A stretch of 64,000 nt of DNA from Tetragonia tetragonoides (Eukaryota; Streptophyta; Magnoliopsida; Caryophyllales; Aizoaceae). This document shows, in pieces, positions 11,144-25,300 of this stretch. The notes beneath the pieces are model-generated. The model had not been told where the DNA came from and ran no database searches. It was given only the letters and a program-made list of their open reading frames with translations. The position numbers and the translations under genes were made by a program. Location: the NCBI GenBank assembly GCA_038025085.1, contig CM076139.1:51688807-51752806 (forward strand), read 5' to 3'. The first letter of the stretch is position 1. Every line of letters starts with the position of its first letter.

Positions 11144-14100
11144 ATGGTGATTATGGCGACCAACATTTGCAGACATTTTGATTTCACTACACCCACAAAA
11201 ACCCTTTTACTAAATTCCCAAAACCCCACCTCTTCATCTTCTTGTAATAAGTTGAGGCTCCCTTTCAAAGCTCCCAACTTTTGCTCTAATAGCCCCTTTA
11301 TTCGTCTCTCACACCACTCTAAAAGTGTCAAATTTAGAACCCTTTGCAGTTCTAATCCGGGTTTAACAGGTAAAGGAGATGAGGAACAAGAAGAAGATAC
11401 TGAGGCTGCTCTCCTTTTTGAGGTAACAACTCGAATATTAAATGATTAAAATTTAGTCTTTTGTTATTTTAGGGATGAGTGGAGAAATGGGTTCTGGGTT
11501 TTTGTGGAGAAAACAGCTGAAATGCACTTGAAAAATGAATATCTAGGTTTCTCAGCTGAAGTAATGAGTTGTTTTTCCTTTCAATTTAAATTGTGTAGTT
11601 TTTTATTTCTATGGGTCAATTGGGTTCTGATTTATTTTGCAATTAAAACAGCTGAAATGTACTTGAAGTGGGTACCAACATGATCTAATTAGGATGAAAT
11701 TAGGAAGGATATTATGTTTCATTTTGATTGATTGGAGGAATTTCAATAGCTTGGTCAATATAGGTAGTTGTTGATGAGGTTAGAATTGTTGAAATTGGAC
11801 GCTAATCGGGTTAATAGAGACCTTTGGGTTTCTTCCTTTCTAGGATCAATTTTCATGCTATAATCTCCAGTGCCAATGGTCGATTGGTACATTAAGTGTA
11901 GTTCTCCTACCGGGACATTACATTACTGAAGGAGGTGTGCTATGATACTCTTAGAGATGTTGAGGAAAAGTTATGGCATGTAGCCTATTTGACATTGATC
12001 CTGATTTCGCCTTTAAGACTGTGTAGCGTATAGTCAGGCATGGATGCTGACTGCTGATTCTTACTTGCCACACTTTGCCAAAATCACATTGATTCTAAAA
12101 GCAGTCAAGTCATCTAGACCTTCTCTATGTTAAAATTAAATTTCATAATTGGGCCTTAACAAGTGAGCACATATAAGTCAAATGAGTTCTAACCCAAAAC
12201 CAATTGGCAATACATGCTCAAGGCGTTTCATTCTTTCAATGTGGGACAACCTACTTAGCAGGATACTTGTTGCTGAATCCATTTAATATAGCAGACAAGT
12301 GAGCATTTTTTCTGATTGAGATGAAAGCTATATTCTGATTAGCAGCCTGCCAAGGTTATATTCTGGGGCATTTGTAACATCTATAAGCTTAATTATATGT
12401 TTTACATTGTACATATTGGTTTCTCTACTAAGATGTCCGCGTAACCATTGCATATCTAGAAATTGAGGGATGGAGAAAGGAAAAGGATACAGAAGCAAGA
12501 AGAGCTTGAAAACAAAGCAAATGTACAGCTGGAGAGGCAGCTTGTGATGGCATCAGAATGGAGTAGGACTTTGTTGAGTTTGCGTGGGAAGTTGAAAGGA
12601 ACTGAGTGGGACCCTGTAAATTCACACAAAATTGACTATAGTGACTTTTTGAAGCTTCTGAATACAAAGAATGTCCAATATATGGAGTACTCAAATTTTG
12701 GTCAGACAATAACAGGTTGGAAATACCTTCTCTCATACCTTCATCTGCATTTTCTGTTCCTTCATCCTTCTACCTTTCCTTTTGCTTTTGGTTTCCCTGT
12801 CTTTTCCTCTTTTATTTTCTTTCTGTGTTTTACCTTCTTTTTCAAGGGATTGGGGGTGCCTGTACGTTATTGTGAGGTGCATTGACATTTAGACCTCAAA
12901 GAGCTTGTCTGACCTACAATACAAGATGCTGATACTCTAAATCAATATTCTATCTGTAATAGGAATTGGGCTTTCTCCTAAGGATATGAAGTAATCATAT
13001 TCTAAGAAAATGTATTTATATGTTCTAGCTCTATGCTTGTAATAAGTAATGATGAGTATCTGTGATTGCCTCTCCCTGAAGCCCCAATTCTTAGCACATC
13101 TATTCACTGAAATATCAATTCTTAGCACATCTATTCACTGAAATATCTTTTTGATTATTTAGTATTTACTGCTCACGGGTTCTATTACAGTAATACTGCC
13201 ATACTACAAAGACAGGAAGCTAAAAGCGGAAGAGCCAGATGAGAACTCGAAGAAGGAAATTGTTTATAAGCGTCATATAGTTGAGCGGATGCCAATTGAC
13301 TGTTGGAATGATGTTTGGGGAAAGTTGCATCAGCAATTGGTCAATGTTGATGTGATCAATGTGAACACAGTGCATTCAGAAGTCTATGCTTCTGTTGCAA
13401 CAGCTGTTGTGTGGTCTATGAGACTAGCCCTTGCAGTAGGGTTATATGTTTGGATTGACAGTGTAATGAGGCCAATTTATGCAAAGCTGATCCCATCTGA
13501 TTTGGGGAAACCCACTACTAAGGTCAGGCTTCCAATTAAGCGTCGTGCACTAGGATCATTGGGGAAGAGTCGGGCGAAATTTATAGCAGCAGAAGAACGA
13601 ACTGGCGTCACTTTTGATGATTTTGCAGGTCAAGAGTATATAAAGAGAGAATTGCAAGAGATTGTGCGGATTTTGAAAAATGACGAAGAGTTTCAAGATA
13701 AGGGCATATATTGTCCGAAGGGTGTCTTACTTCATGGCCCTCCAGGAACGGGTAAAACACTGTTGGCTAAAGCTATTGCTGGGGAGGCAGGACTTCCTTT
13801 CTTTGCTGCTAACGGGACCGATTTTGTAGAGATGTTTGTAGGTGTAGCAGCATCTAGGGTGAAGGATCTTTTTGCTAGTTCTAGATCATTTGCCCCTTCT
13901 ATCATTTTTATCGACGAGATAGATGCTATTGGTAGCAAACGTGGTGGCCCTGATATTGGAGGTGGTGGGGCAGAGAGAGAACAAGGTCTGCTTCAAATAT
14001 TGACAGAGATGGATGGGTTTAAAGAGTCGACATCACAGGTTTTGGTAATTGGAGCAACCAATAGACTAGATATTCTTGATCCTGCCTTGCTGAGGAAGGG

Positions 14101-15238
14101 AAGATTTGACAAGATCATAAGAGTTGGTTTGCCTTCCAAAGATGGCAGACTGGCCATATTGAAGGTACATGCAAGAAATAAGTTTTTCCGTTCCGAAGAG
14201 GAAAAAGAAGCTCTACTACAAGAAGTTGCAGAGCTGGCAGAGGATTTTACAGGAGCAGAGCTCCAAAATGTACTTAATGAGGCCGGTATTCTGACTGCTA
14301 GGAAGGACAAGGACTACATTGGCCAAGAAGAAATGCGAGAGGCCTTGAAGAGGCAGAAGGGCACATTCGAAACAGGACAAGAAGATAGTAAGGAAATTCC
14401 AGAGGAGTTGAAGCTGAGATTAGCATATAGGGAAGCAGCTGTTGCTATCCTCGCTTGTTATTTCCCGGACCCATACCGTCCTTTTGTTGAGACAAACATA
14501 AATTCTATAAACAGCCAGCCTAATATGCACTATGCTGAAACTCCTGGGAGAGTTTTCTTGAGGAAACCAAATTATGTGAACTCAATTGTGCGTGCTTGCG
14601 CTCCAAGGGTAATTGAAGAGGAGATGTTTGGGATTGATAATCTATGCTGGATTTCTTCAAAAGCTACTCTTCAAGCCTCAAGGTTGGCAGAATTTTTGAT
14701 TTTGCAGACTGGATTGACAGCTTTTGGGAAGGCATATTACAGGGACCAACGCGATCTTGTCCCAAATCTTGCTGCCAAACTTGAAGCACTTAGGGATGAA
14801 TACATGCGTTTTGCTCTAGAAAAATGTTCATCAGTGTTAAGGGAACACTGTGAAGCTGTGGAGACCATTACCGATAGACTTCTTGAGAATGGCGAGATTA
14901 AGGCCGAAGAAATTTGGGAGATATACAAAATGTCTCCTCGACTAAGTCAGCCCCCTGTAAATCCTGTTGATGAGTATGGTGCGCTAATCTATGCTGGAAG
15001 ATGGGGCATTCATGGTATCAGTTGTCCAGGAAGGGTTACTTTTGCACCCGGTAATGTAGGATTTGCAACTTTTGGTGCTCCTCGTCCCATGGAGACCCAA
15101 ATAGTTAGTGATGAAACATGGAAACTAGTAGATGATATTTGGGATAGAAGGGTTCAGGAGATCAGAAATGAGGCCTCAGAAGAGGTTGAAGAAGAAAAGG
15201 AGAGGCCAGAACTCTTGATGGCCAGCCATTTCCTATGA
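11144..15238 (+). CDS. FTSHI4: Inactive FtsH-like AAA protein FTSHI4, chloroplast
   Basis: Three exons, 11144-11422, 12460-12715 and 13191-15238, join to 2,583 nt or 860 residues, close to the 855 of Arabidopsis FTSHI4 (EMB3144). An S/T-rich N-terminus looks like a plastid transit peptide. It is followed by a charged coiled-coil stretch (exon 2) and a hydrophobic segment, [16 protein letters not shown], in exon 3. The AAA module is complete: Walker A GPPGTGKT, Walker B IIFIDEID and the second region of homology [19 protein letters not shown]. The protease site HEXXH of true FtsH is replaced by REAAV in [11 protein letters not shown], so zinc proteolysis is lost. FtsHi subunits sit in the inner-envelope complex linked to preprotein import and FtsH12, and are essential for embryo and plastid development. 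The residues around the AAA core match FTSHI4 better than FTSHI1, 2 or 5. A second in-frame ATG four codons in (MVIM) could also be used. Confidence 0.93.
13085..13146. repeat. 31-bp tandem duplication in FTSHI4 intron 2
   Basis: Two perfect adjacent copies start CAATTCTTAGCACATC. They lie 45 bp upstream of the exon 3 acceptor, so they may sit close to the branch site. Confidence 0.9.
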
Positions 15239-16325
15239 TTGTCAGTTAGTAAATGTCACACAGTACTGTGTAGCCTTCATCCCTAGGTCTTCAGCTCTTC
15301 ACCTATGTCTTCTGGAATTATTGGTTTAAACCAAGACCAGAATGTTTGTGCAGTTGGTACCGGATACTCCTTTTAGGGTGGAACCTGTTCACTATCTACA
15401 GGATTTAGGTGTTGATGCTAAAAATGATTTCGTGAGCTGCATATGAAGTCTCGGATCTCCAGATGAATATATAACTCCTTCCCTTGGTTGATACAGTTCT
15501 GTTAAGTGATTCATGTAACATCTTTTAGTGTTGCAAAATGTAAATTCAAGTGTATGTTGCATTTTTGTACTATGAATTTTGACAGGGGAAAAGAAAATTG
15601 AAACACGATTCTTAAGGCCTCCAGCAGACAAAAATTCGTTTAATGTATCTTTGGCTGTATTCTTTTATGTAAACTCTTCAAAGCTATCATATGCTTCAAC
15701 ATTTGCAGGCATCTTTGGTAAGGAAAGGAAGAAAATGGTGGTGGCAGGCTTTGACAACCACCATTGTGGCCCGGTGGCAGCCAACAGCGGCCCCAAGAGA
15801 TTTACCTAATCATTTCAGGCTGCAAACTGTGATCTCCATGTTTAGTCTTTTCCAGAAAATACAAAAATACAATACGTTGCTTTTACGAGTAATTGGGAGA
15901 ATATCAAACGGTCCACGGTTTCTTTGATGAAGTTTTATTTCTACTTCTTTTACTCCCTTCGGTCACGGAAATCTTAACGTTTGGAGAATGACACAAAGAG
16001 GGAGTACACATACCTATTTACAACATTTCTGGCAACAAAGTAGAGGCAAACTAACTAAAAGCCTGCCACTCTCTTCTGTCAAGAATTCTACTTTTATTGT
16101 ACCGTGCATATATAGTAATGAAGCACCTTAGGAAAAGAATTTTTCTCGAAAGTGGATAAGTAGGAATATATTTAATTCACTTTTAAAAATGCACTTACAA
16201 TAGCATAAACCCTAAATTTTAACCTCTGCTTTGCATAATGTGAGTAAAATTATGTACATCAATACTAATTTCCTGTCTAATTTTGGACTGCACTGAGCAC
16301 TTTTGCAATCGAAGGCCCCCAGAAA
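15239..16325. other. Convergent 3' regions of FTSHI4 and PXN
   Basis: The 3' ends of FTSHI4 (+) and PXN (-) face each other here. The interval is A/T-rich and non-coding. Open frames at 15392-15927 show no domain and are probably 3'UTR. A short Stowaway-like piece lies at 15951-16008. Confidence 0.5.
15951..16008. mobile_element. Short Stowaway-like MITE remnant
   Basis: TA-CTCCCTTCGGTCACGG starts it and AAAGAGGGAG-TA ends it. The ends are the CTCCCT-type terminal inverted repeats of Tc1/mariner Stowaway MITEs between TA dinucleotides. With only about 55 bp it must be an internally deleted copy. The inverted match is limited to the first few bases. Confidence 0.45.
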
Positions 16326-19300
16326 TCATTTTGCTGCATCAAGTCTAATCTTGCGGCTCTTATTCGCCAGAGCTGTAAAAGCTTTTACAAGCTCTTCCTT
16401 CACCATGAAAAGCACAGAAGCAGCAAAAACACTCTGCACTATCTTTGTGCTCATCCCCTTGTAAAATCCAAAGAATCCTTCATACCGAATCATCTTGATT
16501 ATAGCGTCAAAGGTACCTGTTATAGCGTAGCAGTCAACAACCATGTAAGAAACACCCTTGTTGATCTACTGCTAAATCAAGAACTGTATGCCTTGTTGAG
16601 CATACTGCAAGATTCTTGATGAATATCTGTTCAGAATAGAACCAAGTAGAGCAGAAGAAACATGCTAGCTCTACCAATAGAAAACACAGGCGATGGTGAA
16701 ATTGGAAAATGTCACTGTACAGGAAAGTGCAGATTATTTGAGCTCTGAAATGACAAACAGTATAAGAGGGGGGGGGGGGGGGGATAATGCAGGAGTGACT
16801 TTGAGTGTAGTTTACTGAAAAATTGGGTTCATGAGATAGTTCTGTTGCAAAAAAACAAGATTGCAGTTTGAATGGATTAAAAGTTGGAATTTGGAAACCA
16901 GAACAATGCCAAGGTGCCAGGATAATATGCACTAGCACAAGTATATCAAGCAACTTTCTGATTGATGTCAAGCTCTTGTTTTCTACTATATTCCTCCCAA
17001 GTGAAAACAATGTAATGCTCTTCCATGATATATAGACAATTGAGTACATGGATTTTAGCACAGTTGTGATAAAGTGGGTAAAACTAGATCTATGTGCCAC
17101 GTGGGAATAATCAATGGCTTTGAAAAAATATTGTGTAAGAAGGGAAAAAAAAGTCAGAATTCCCACAACATTATGCAATGGATACCATGTGAAGCTCCCA
17201 TGGATACCATGTGAAGCTCCCATGGCTTATACAGAAATCAAAACATACCAGTGTATCTCATTGAGACATTACTGCCAATATCCTGCTTTGCCTGAAGTCT
17301 TGACTGCAAAAGCATAACAGAATTACAACATAAGTTCAGAAAAGCGTTACTATATCTTCCCCCATGTCATCTATTTTCTTCTCCTTTCCCCTCCTTCCAT
17401 TTACTAGTCCTTCATGTTGCAAGAGGGGAGGGAAAAACTGAAAGTAAAGCACAATCGAATAAGCGTAGGCATGATGGGTTCTCATCACCCAGGGTAAAAA
17501 GCATTATCTCCACTACAATGTGCTGTGGTGTTCCTTGAATCTCCACCAACAAGAGCGAGGTTAAACAGATGACAAATTTTCCAGTTTAGGCCATAATGTT
17601 TACTTGTAACGTGAAAGTGAAACCTCACTGACTATAGTAAATATCCTTATTCAGCATTTTAAATTGCTGGCAGGTCTTCCTTTTCATTTATTTTCCTTTC
17701 TGCAGAGGGAAGGGGATTGGGGTGTGCATATAAGTGGTTGCATATTAAGACTACCTCACCAGTTTATATTACCCACCAATACACGGCAGACATTAAATGG
17801 TCATTTTACACAACAACCATGTGGACAGTATACTTCAGAAGTGCAACCTATGATTTCTCAGTTTGAAATCCTTTTCTTTTGAAAAAGGAAACTAATAAGA
17901 TAGAATGAAAACATTAACTTGAAAGAGATTTTGCAACATCTTCAGAAAAGTAGCAACCCAGATTGAAAATACCTTGACCACTAGCAAAGGGTATGTTGCA
18001 ACTGTTGCACCGAGTTTTGCCACAGCCCCGAGAAAGAAAACCTGTTTAAATGATATGTATGAGTAAAGAGTGGGGAGTTCAGTATTTCCAAATTCAATGA
18101 TTACATATCATCGAGGGAATTATTTTATCAAAAGACTTAATTGTTCTAATAGTAAATACAGAGGTATCATGACAACATGGTAAGTAGTAACTGATAACTC
18201 ACAACAATCACCCATTAGTAACGAATCTATTATCTTTAAAAATTGAAAGATACTTAATTTGGCTCATTAACTCAAAGGAAAGAGGTATCATACAGGGAGA
18301 CCCAGGGACGTAGTTATGTGGGGGCTGTCTGTAAGCTGCACATTGTCTAAGTACCAGTCTAGGCCTTTCAGCTGTCAATTCACATGAGTTTTAATTTGTT
18401 TTGTTTTTTTTAAATAGATAACATGAGGTTTAGTTATTGCAACATTATGAATTTTAAATCTATTATTTTTGATATTTTACTGATGACTTTTATGTCCATT
18501 CCAATACTGCAAGTTTGCAACAATATATTACCTCCAAAGCAGTCACTTGCTTCAATGCATGCTTGTTAGCTGTCCGTTTTTCTCTTAGATACCTTAAGGA
18601 AGTCTCATAAATCATGAACTGGATTGATGGGTTGGAAACCTGAAATGGTTCATCACTAAAAGGGTGAGATAACCCCCTAATTTTATATTTGTTACTTTTA
18701 AATTTTTGCTGATATGGACGGTGAAGACTAACCATTATCAGAGTAGGAATGATGCCCTTCCAGAATCCTGTAATTCCCGCTTCATTGTAAACCTCAGAGG
18801 CCTGCCAACAGTTTAAAACACAAAAAAGCATAAACGAAAGCAGAAAGGCATATAAAGAAAGCATGGAAACCACTTCTAAAATTTTGAAATCACATGGTCA
18901 TTGGGTACGGGTATGCCCACGGGAAGAGATTCCCCATGTTTAAAAGTGAAGTCAGTCATGGATATTCACTGGTCATGGATATTTGGAAGGAAGCTCTCTT
19001 TATACACCAAATTGAACTCTCTTATTGCATACACAGATTACATTTTCTTTTAGATAAGAAAAAAAATATATTAATGAGGAAGAACTATACAAATCAGTTC
19101 GATGACAAGGGGTTCCCCTAAAGCAAATCTAAGATAGCATGCCAATCACTTGGATATCAACAAAGGAAACCCCAGAAAATCCCTGATGCGTATTACCACA
19201 ATGAAGCAAGATATTAAACACACCCTTACAGTAACTTTTGAAAGATGACACATTCCTCTCAAGCAAAAGCATACATAAATAACCATGGAATCACATTCCT

Positions 19301-22300
19301 TTGCCCTCTCTCCACCTCCGTGTCCCTGAGGGAAACCAAATATCTTGTTTTGAGATGCTTACTATATCAAGCATGCCTGTATTCCACAATGGACCACAAC
19401 CAGTAATTTGGAAAGATGACCCGTTCCTATCAAGGAAAAGAATACACAAAATAACCATAGAACGTAGAAGCACATCTACAAGAGGCTTTCTCTTCCTTTG
19501 CCCTCTCTCCACCTCCACGGTCCACGTCCTCAAGGAAACCATAATATTTTGTTTTGAGATGCTTACAGATGAACATATCTTGCATTCTCCATGTTGATGC
19601 TTTCCCGTTAAGGAATGTATTGCATAAAAAAGAATTACCCAGATATCATGGCCAGCATGTCCAATTAAAATTATCATTTGTTGGTTCAGAATTTGTCCTT
19701 GTATAGCCTCCATGGCACCTATTATTACAAATTTGATGCGTAACCCCCCCCCCCTCTTTTCCGATAGGTAATTTAATGCTTATCCTTAAAACTGTATAGA
19801 CATACTTGCCACTAAAACATGTAAGGTTTACAAATATATCCAGCATACAGCTGCAGAATTTGTTCACAAACAATGTAATAAACTACCAAGCATAAGACAA
19901 GCACTTGAGTTGAAGTTCAGTTTATACCCTTCAACAAGGTCAAAATGCCAGTAAGGGTTGTTACTGTCTGTATCTGCAGCAGTTATATTGCCCTTTTTTT
20001 TCCGCTACAATATTTGAATAGAGCAAATTCATGAAGAATAACAAACATCATGAGTTCATGAGTCATGACCATCAAAAAGTAAACAGTGTCCTCCTACGCT
20101 TCCAGAACCATTTCATGTAAATAAGTTGCAAAAGACAGGGGCGTCGTCTCTACAGGGGTAAATAAAAATACTGAGCACAGAAAACATGTTCAGTACAGAA
20201 CATAAAGGCTGTGCAAAGCAAAAGAGGATGCATAGTGTATATGAATGTTCAACAATAAACATACGAATTTCAAAGTCAAACACGCAAAGGTAACATTATC
20301 AATCGCAAAGTGAATTGAAACTTAAACAATACACAATACCTACCGCATGCAGCGTTCCATATGGGCTCGGCTTCATTGTATCAAGTTCAGCCAATTTGTC
20401 TTGTAAAGTGGATTCATCTAGCCCATTATTTTCAGAGGCTTCCCGCAGAAGGGTCTCCTCCCTTCTCTCCATTAGTTTTCTTTCTGCTTGTGTGTGTGTC
20501 TATAAACAAAGAGGCTGCGAGACATTAGATACGTCATGAGCTCTAAAGTACACAGCATATTCTGCAACTTCATCGAATAAAATGTACAATCCAAACGTAA
20601 CACAAAAAAAGACACCGATAGCGCATGTAATGCATGTATTTGTTGATTATCCCAATCACTCAAGTCCATTCTCAAACTCTCAACTCAGAACCATTGCTGT
20701 GTGCAGATATTTGAGAGTATGCACACATAAGTTTTTTTTTAGATAAAGAAAAAGTATATTGATATGATTTTAAATGTACAGCAGAAAAGAGGATAAGGTA
20801 TCCTCTAAATAAACCATTTACAGATTGCCCCAGTTCCTCTGTATATCAGTTATAGAGTAATCCCTAAAAGCCCCCGCAGCCTTAGCCCATAAGGAGGCTA
20901 AATAAGTAATCCTCTCCCAGAGCATCGCAGGAGTTGCGGTAAGTCCCTTAAACACTCGTGCATTCCTCTCTAACCAAATGCACCACAAAATTGCAAAATA
21001 AGCATTGCGCCACAGCAGCCTCCGCTCCTTACCACCCCCAAAGCCCCTGAAATGGACTTGTAAAAAGGCCTCAACACTAGAAGGATAAGCAGACATCTCC
21101 CCCTGAATCAACCTACGCCAAAGACTCTGTGCCACATCACACCAAAGGAAAAGATGTGCAGAAGTTTCGCAGTTAGACCGACATAACGAACACATATCTG
21201 GTGACAGAAGCACCCCGGGTCTTCTCCTCTGCCTTAATTCGTTTGTATTAACCCTATCCAACACCAAAGTCCACACAAATGCCTTCACCTTCATAGGAAC
21301 CTTTGCTTTCCAAATGTAGTCTGCTAAAGGAAAACAAGGGAGCGGTGTCCCCAAATCCCGACAGAAGGATTTGCAAGAGAACTCCCCCGAGGTCTCCCCA
21401 ATCCACCTCCTAGTGTCATCTGTGCTTGACAGCTGAATAGGCTCCACAAGAGTAAGAAGCGAAGTGAGTTCTTCCATCTCCCTATCATGAGGTGACCGAC
21501 GAAGATGTAAATTCCAGCCGAGAAAAAGTCAGCAACCTTACCCCCAAATAGAGTGGTCAACTGAAACAATCGAGGAAATCTTGTACAAAACTGCTCACCC
21601 CCCCTCCAATTATCCTCCCAAAACCTAATACGTGCACCATTCCCAAGTACCAGCTCAACATGAGGAAGGAAACGCGGAAGGATTTGTGAGATAAACTTCC
21701 ACGGGCTAGCATGTGTATAAGTCCCTGTAGACTGTGTGTCCCACCCGTTCTGTTGCATTCCATACCTACTTCGGATGACCCGATGCCAAAGACTATTAGG
21801 CTCCCGTGGAAAACGCCAAAGCCATTTGCCCGCCAGGGCGATGTTTTTGGCCACCAACCTGTCCACACCCAAACCACCTTCCTCCTTAGGGCGACACACC
21901 TTATCCCAGCTCACCAAGTGATCCTTTCGCTCTCCATCCACACCAGTCCAAAGGAAGTCTCTCATGAGTTTCTCAATCCTATTAGCTATGGCTACTGGAA
22001 TCCGAAACAAGGAGAGATAATACAACGGAATGCTAGAAAGACAAGATTGGATTAGGGTAATCCTGCCCCCGAACGAGAAATAGACTCGCTTCCAACCATC
22101 CAGGCGCGTGGACACCCGCTGCACAACTGGCTCCCAAAAGGCCTCCGACCGTGGGTTACCTCCTAATGGCACACCCAAGTAGGTAAGTGGCCATTCCTGT
22201 ACCTGACAGCCGGCCAAACCTGCTATCATCGTCAAAAAGTCATTACCCACATTTATCCCAGCCACACTACATTTCGCAAGATTGACTCTCATCCCCGAAA

Positions 22301-25300
22301 TCACCTCAAAAATTTGCAAAATTGTCAAAACATTCTTAAACTTCTCAAGATCCGCATCCAAGAAAAGGATGGTGTCATCTGCAAATTGAAGGTGAGAGAC
22401 ATGCACCCCCTCCCGACCCACTTTCAAACCAGCAACAACTTCCGTCTCAATACCTCTCTCCAACATCCTACTGAGCACATCTACCACCAGCGTAAACAGA
22501 AAAGGCGACAATGGATCACCTTGCCTCAAACCCCTGGAGGAAGACAACCACTCCCTGGGCGCCCCATTTACGAGGACAGAAAAATGAGCATTCGAAAAAC
22601 AACCCCTAATCCACCGCCTCCAGAGTAACCCAAAACCTTTCCTCTCGAGCACGCTATCCAGGAAACGCCAACTCACCCTATCATAAGCTTTCTCAAAGTC
22701 TAGCTTGAAAACAATACCCTGTGATCCTCTACGCCTCGCATCATCCACCGTCTCATTAGCCACCAAAGAAGCATCCAAAATCTGTCTCCCCTCCACAAAC
22801 GCACTCTGCGAGTAAGAAATGGTAGTAGCCAAAGCTTCCCCTATCCGCATAGAGAGAACTTTCGTGATGATTTTATAAACACTAGTAATGAGGCTGATAG
22901 GACGAAAGTCCTTAACTCGTATAGATCGATCCTTCTTTGGAACTAGTGTGATGAAATTAGAATTAATACCCCTGCCAAGAACCCCCTGCACATGAAATTC
23001 TGTAAAAACATGAAGAAGATCATCTTTAATCACCTCCCAACAATCCTGAAAAAAGGCCATTGTGAATCCATCGGGGCCCGGTGTTTTCTCTCTATCCATA
23101 CTGAACACTGCTGCTCTAACCTCCTCTAGCTCAAATGGGCGCTCTAGACGAGCCGCCATATTTGGTGAAATTGGGCTCCAGTCCAACCCCTCAATACGAG
23201 GTCGTAACATCTCCTCCTCGCTAAACAGTGATCGATAATATGAAGTAATCTCACGGCTGATCTCCCCCACATTGGTAACCACATCCCCGTCATCATTCTC
23301 CAACTCCTTAATAAAACCCCTTCTCCTCCTCCCATTGACTACCTTAAAGAAAAGCCTCGAATTTGTGTCTCCTTCTTTAGCCCACCTCCCCTTCATTTTC
23401 TGTCGTCGACACTGCTTCTCCCTCAAAAGCACCTCCTGAAAATCGTTTTTCAACTCAACACTCTTACGTACCAGCTCCTCACCCCCCTCTCCGTTGCTAA
23501 TTGTCTGATCCACTACGACAATCTCACTCAACAACTCAGTTTTTCTCTGGTTAATGTCCCCAAAAACCTCCTTATTCCACCCTTTGAGTTGCTCCTTAAC
23601 AAATTTCAACTTTCTCATGAAACAATAGCCCTGCCATCCCTGGACCTCGCAAGCGCCCCACCATTCAGCCACCTTCCTTCGAAAATTCTGATGTAAAGTC
23701 CACATATTCTCAAATCGAAACGGAGTTGGACCCCATTGCACCGGCCTGGAGTGAAGGATTAACGGAAAGTGGTCGGAGCAAGGGCGCGAGAACACCTCCT
23801 GTAACAACAAAGGAAACTCATCTTCAACCGCATTAGTGAACATAAACCGATCCAACCTCGAAGAAGCACACCGTCGCCCACTAACACTCCATGTAAACTG
23901 TGCATTCTGCAGTGGAGGGTCCCGCAGCTCGCACTCCCTGATAACTGAGTTAAACTCCCTCATATCACCCAACCCACCAGAACGCCCTATTCGCTCCCCC
24001 ACACTTCGAACAACATTGAAATCTCCCCCGAGAATCCAGTGTGGGGAGCAAAGCCCAGCCAAATCGTACAACTCCTGGAAAAAAGGTCGCCGTTCCGAAT
24101 GTCTGCATGGGCCATATACTGAAGTAAACCACCATTCCCCCCTACCTCGAACGTTCAAACACACCGTCACAGAAAAACACCCCAAAACGACATCGACCTT
24201 GACAGCAAACCTAGTATCCCACATTACCAAGATCCCTCCAGAGGCCCCCAAAGACGGAAGAGCCACCCAGTCCTTGTCTCGTGATTCCCAGCAACTCCTC
24301 ACAAAAAAGGAATCCGCAACCTCCACCTTTGTTTCCTGTAAAAACACAACATCGGGAGAGATCTTGGAGACAACCTCTCTCACTACATCCCGCTTATCGC
24401 TCCTACCCAAACCATTAACATTCCAGCTCAAAATCTTCATAAAGAACGACTACGACCCCTCCTACGACCACTCTCCTTGCCATAGTTAACACTGCTCTGT
24501 AGATTACGAAGCTCCTTCTCCCAATTTCTCCCTTTCCTCCGAGAGTGCACCTTTTCACCCACACTCACCTGCATTTCCTTCTCCGAGACATCAAACAGCT
24601 GGCAACGCATGAGCCCAAGAACCGCCTGCGGATCCCTGTCATCACCACCCGAGCCTGTCAGTGGTGCTAACTCAATAACACCCTCTATAGGGGCATCTGT
24701 CTTGTCTGAATTACCCGTACCAGCATCTTCACTCTCCTCCGCAGATGACAGAAACATATTAGAATCTCCCAGGTTCAGCAAATTTACCGCCATGTCAGTG
24801 TCTGTTAACGTGTCATCAACCTCCTCCCGACGTAAGCTCTCTATAAGGAGCTCCGTCTCAGCATCCTCATCATCAAAATCACTGTAAAAATCATCATCAT
24901 CTGCCCATCCCCCAAGCTCAGGGACCTCCTTCATGGCACCCCCCAAATCTGTTCGAAGCCGACCAAGAACACCCTCTAACGGAACCTCAGATTGTGCTGC
25001 TGGCTCCTTACGAACCTGAGTCATATCAGCCACCCATTTCCCAAATAAATAAACATCACCGAGTAGCTTGCTAGCCTCCAAAACGGACTTTGGAAGAGTC
25101 ACCTTCTCTCCCACCGAAGGCCACAGCCCCTCACACCCACCGCTCAACTCGTCGCGTTCAACCAATGGAAAAGGACCCGCAGCCAGCTCGCACTGCCCTG
25201 TCCCACTCACCTCCCTAACCTCCTCGCCGGTAAAATCCGACCCTAAAGCAGCCCCAGGATTGGTCACAACCTTCGCCGGAGACGCAGCTTCCACAACCGG

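Noticed and set aside
11144..15238. Annotation as an active FtsH protease or as FTSHI1
   Set aside because: The HEXXH zinc site is replaced by REAAV, so the protease is inactive. The N-terminal and C-terminal regions match FTSHI4, not FTSHI1, FTSHI2 or FTSHI5.
23836..24489. Plus-strand open frames of 60-217 codons between 21.7 and 26.5 kb
   Set aside because: They are antisense to LINE ORF1 and ORF2 and follow from the GC-rich coding bias of the opposite strand.
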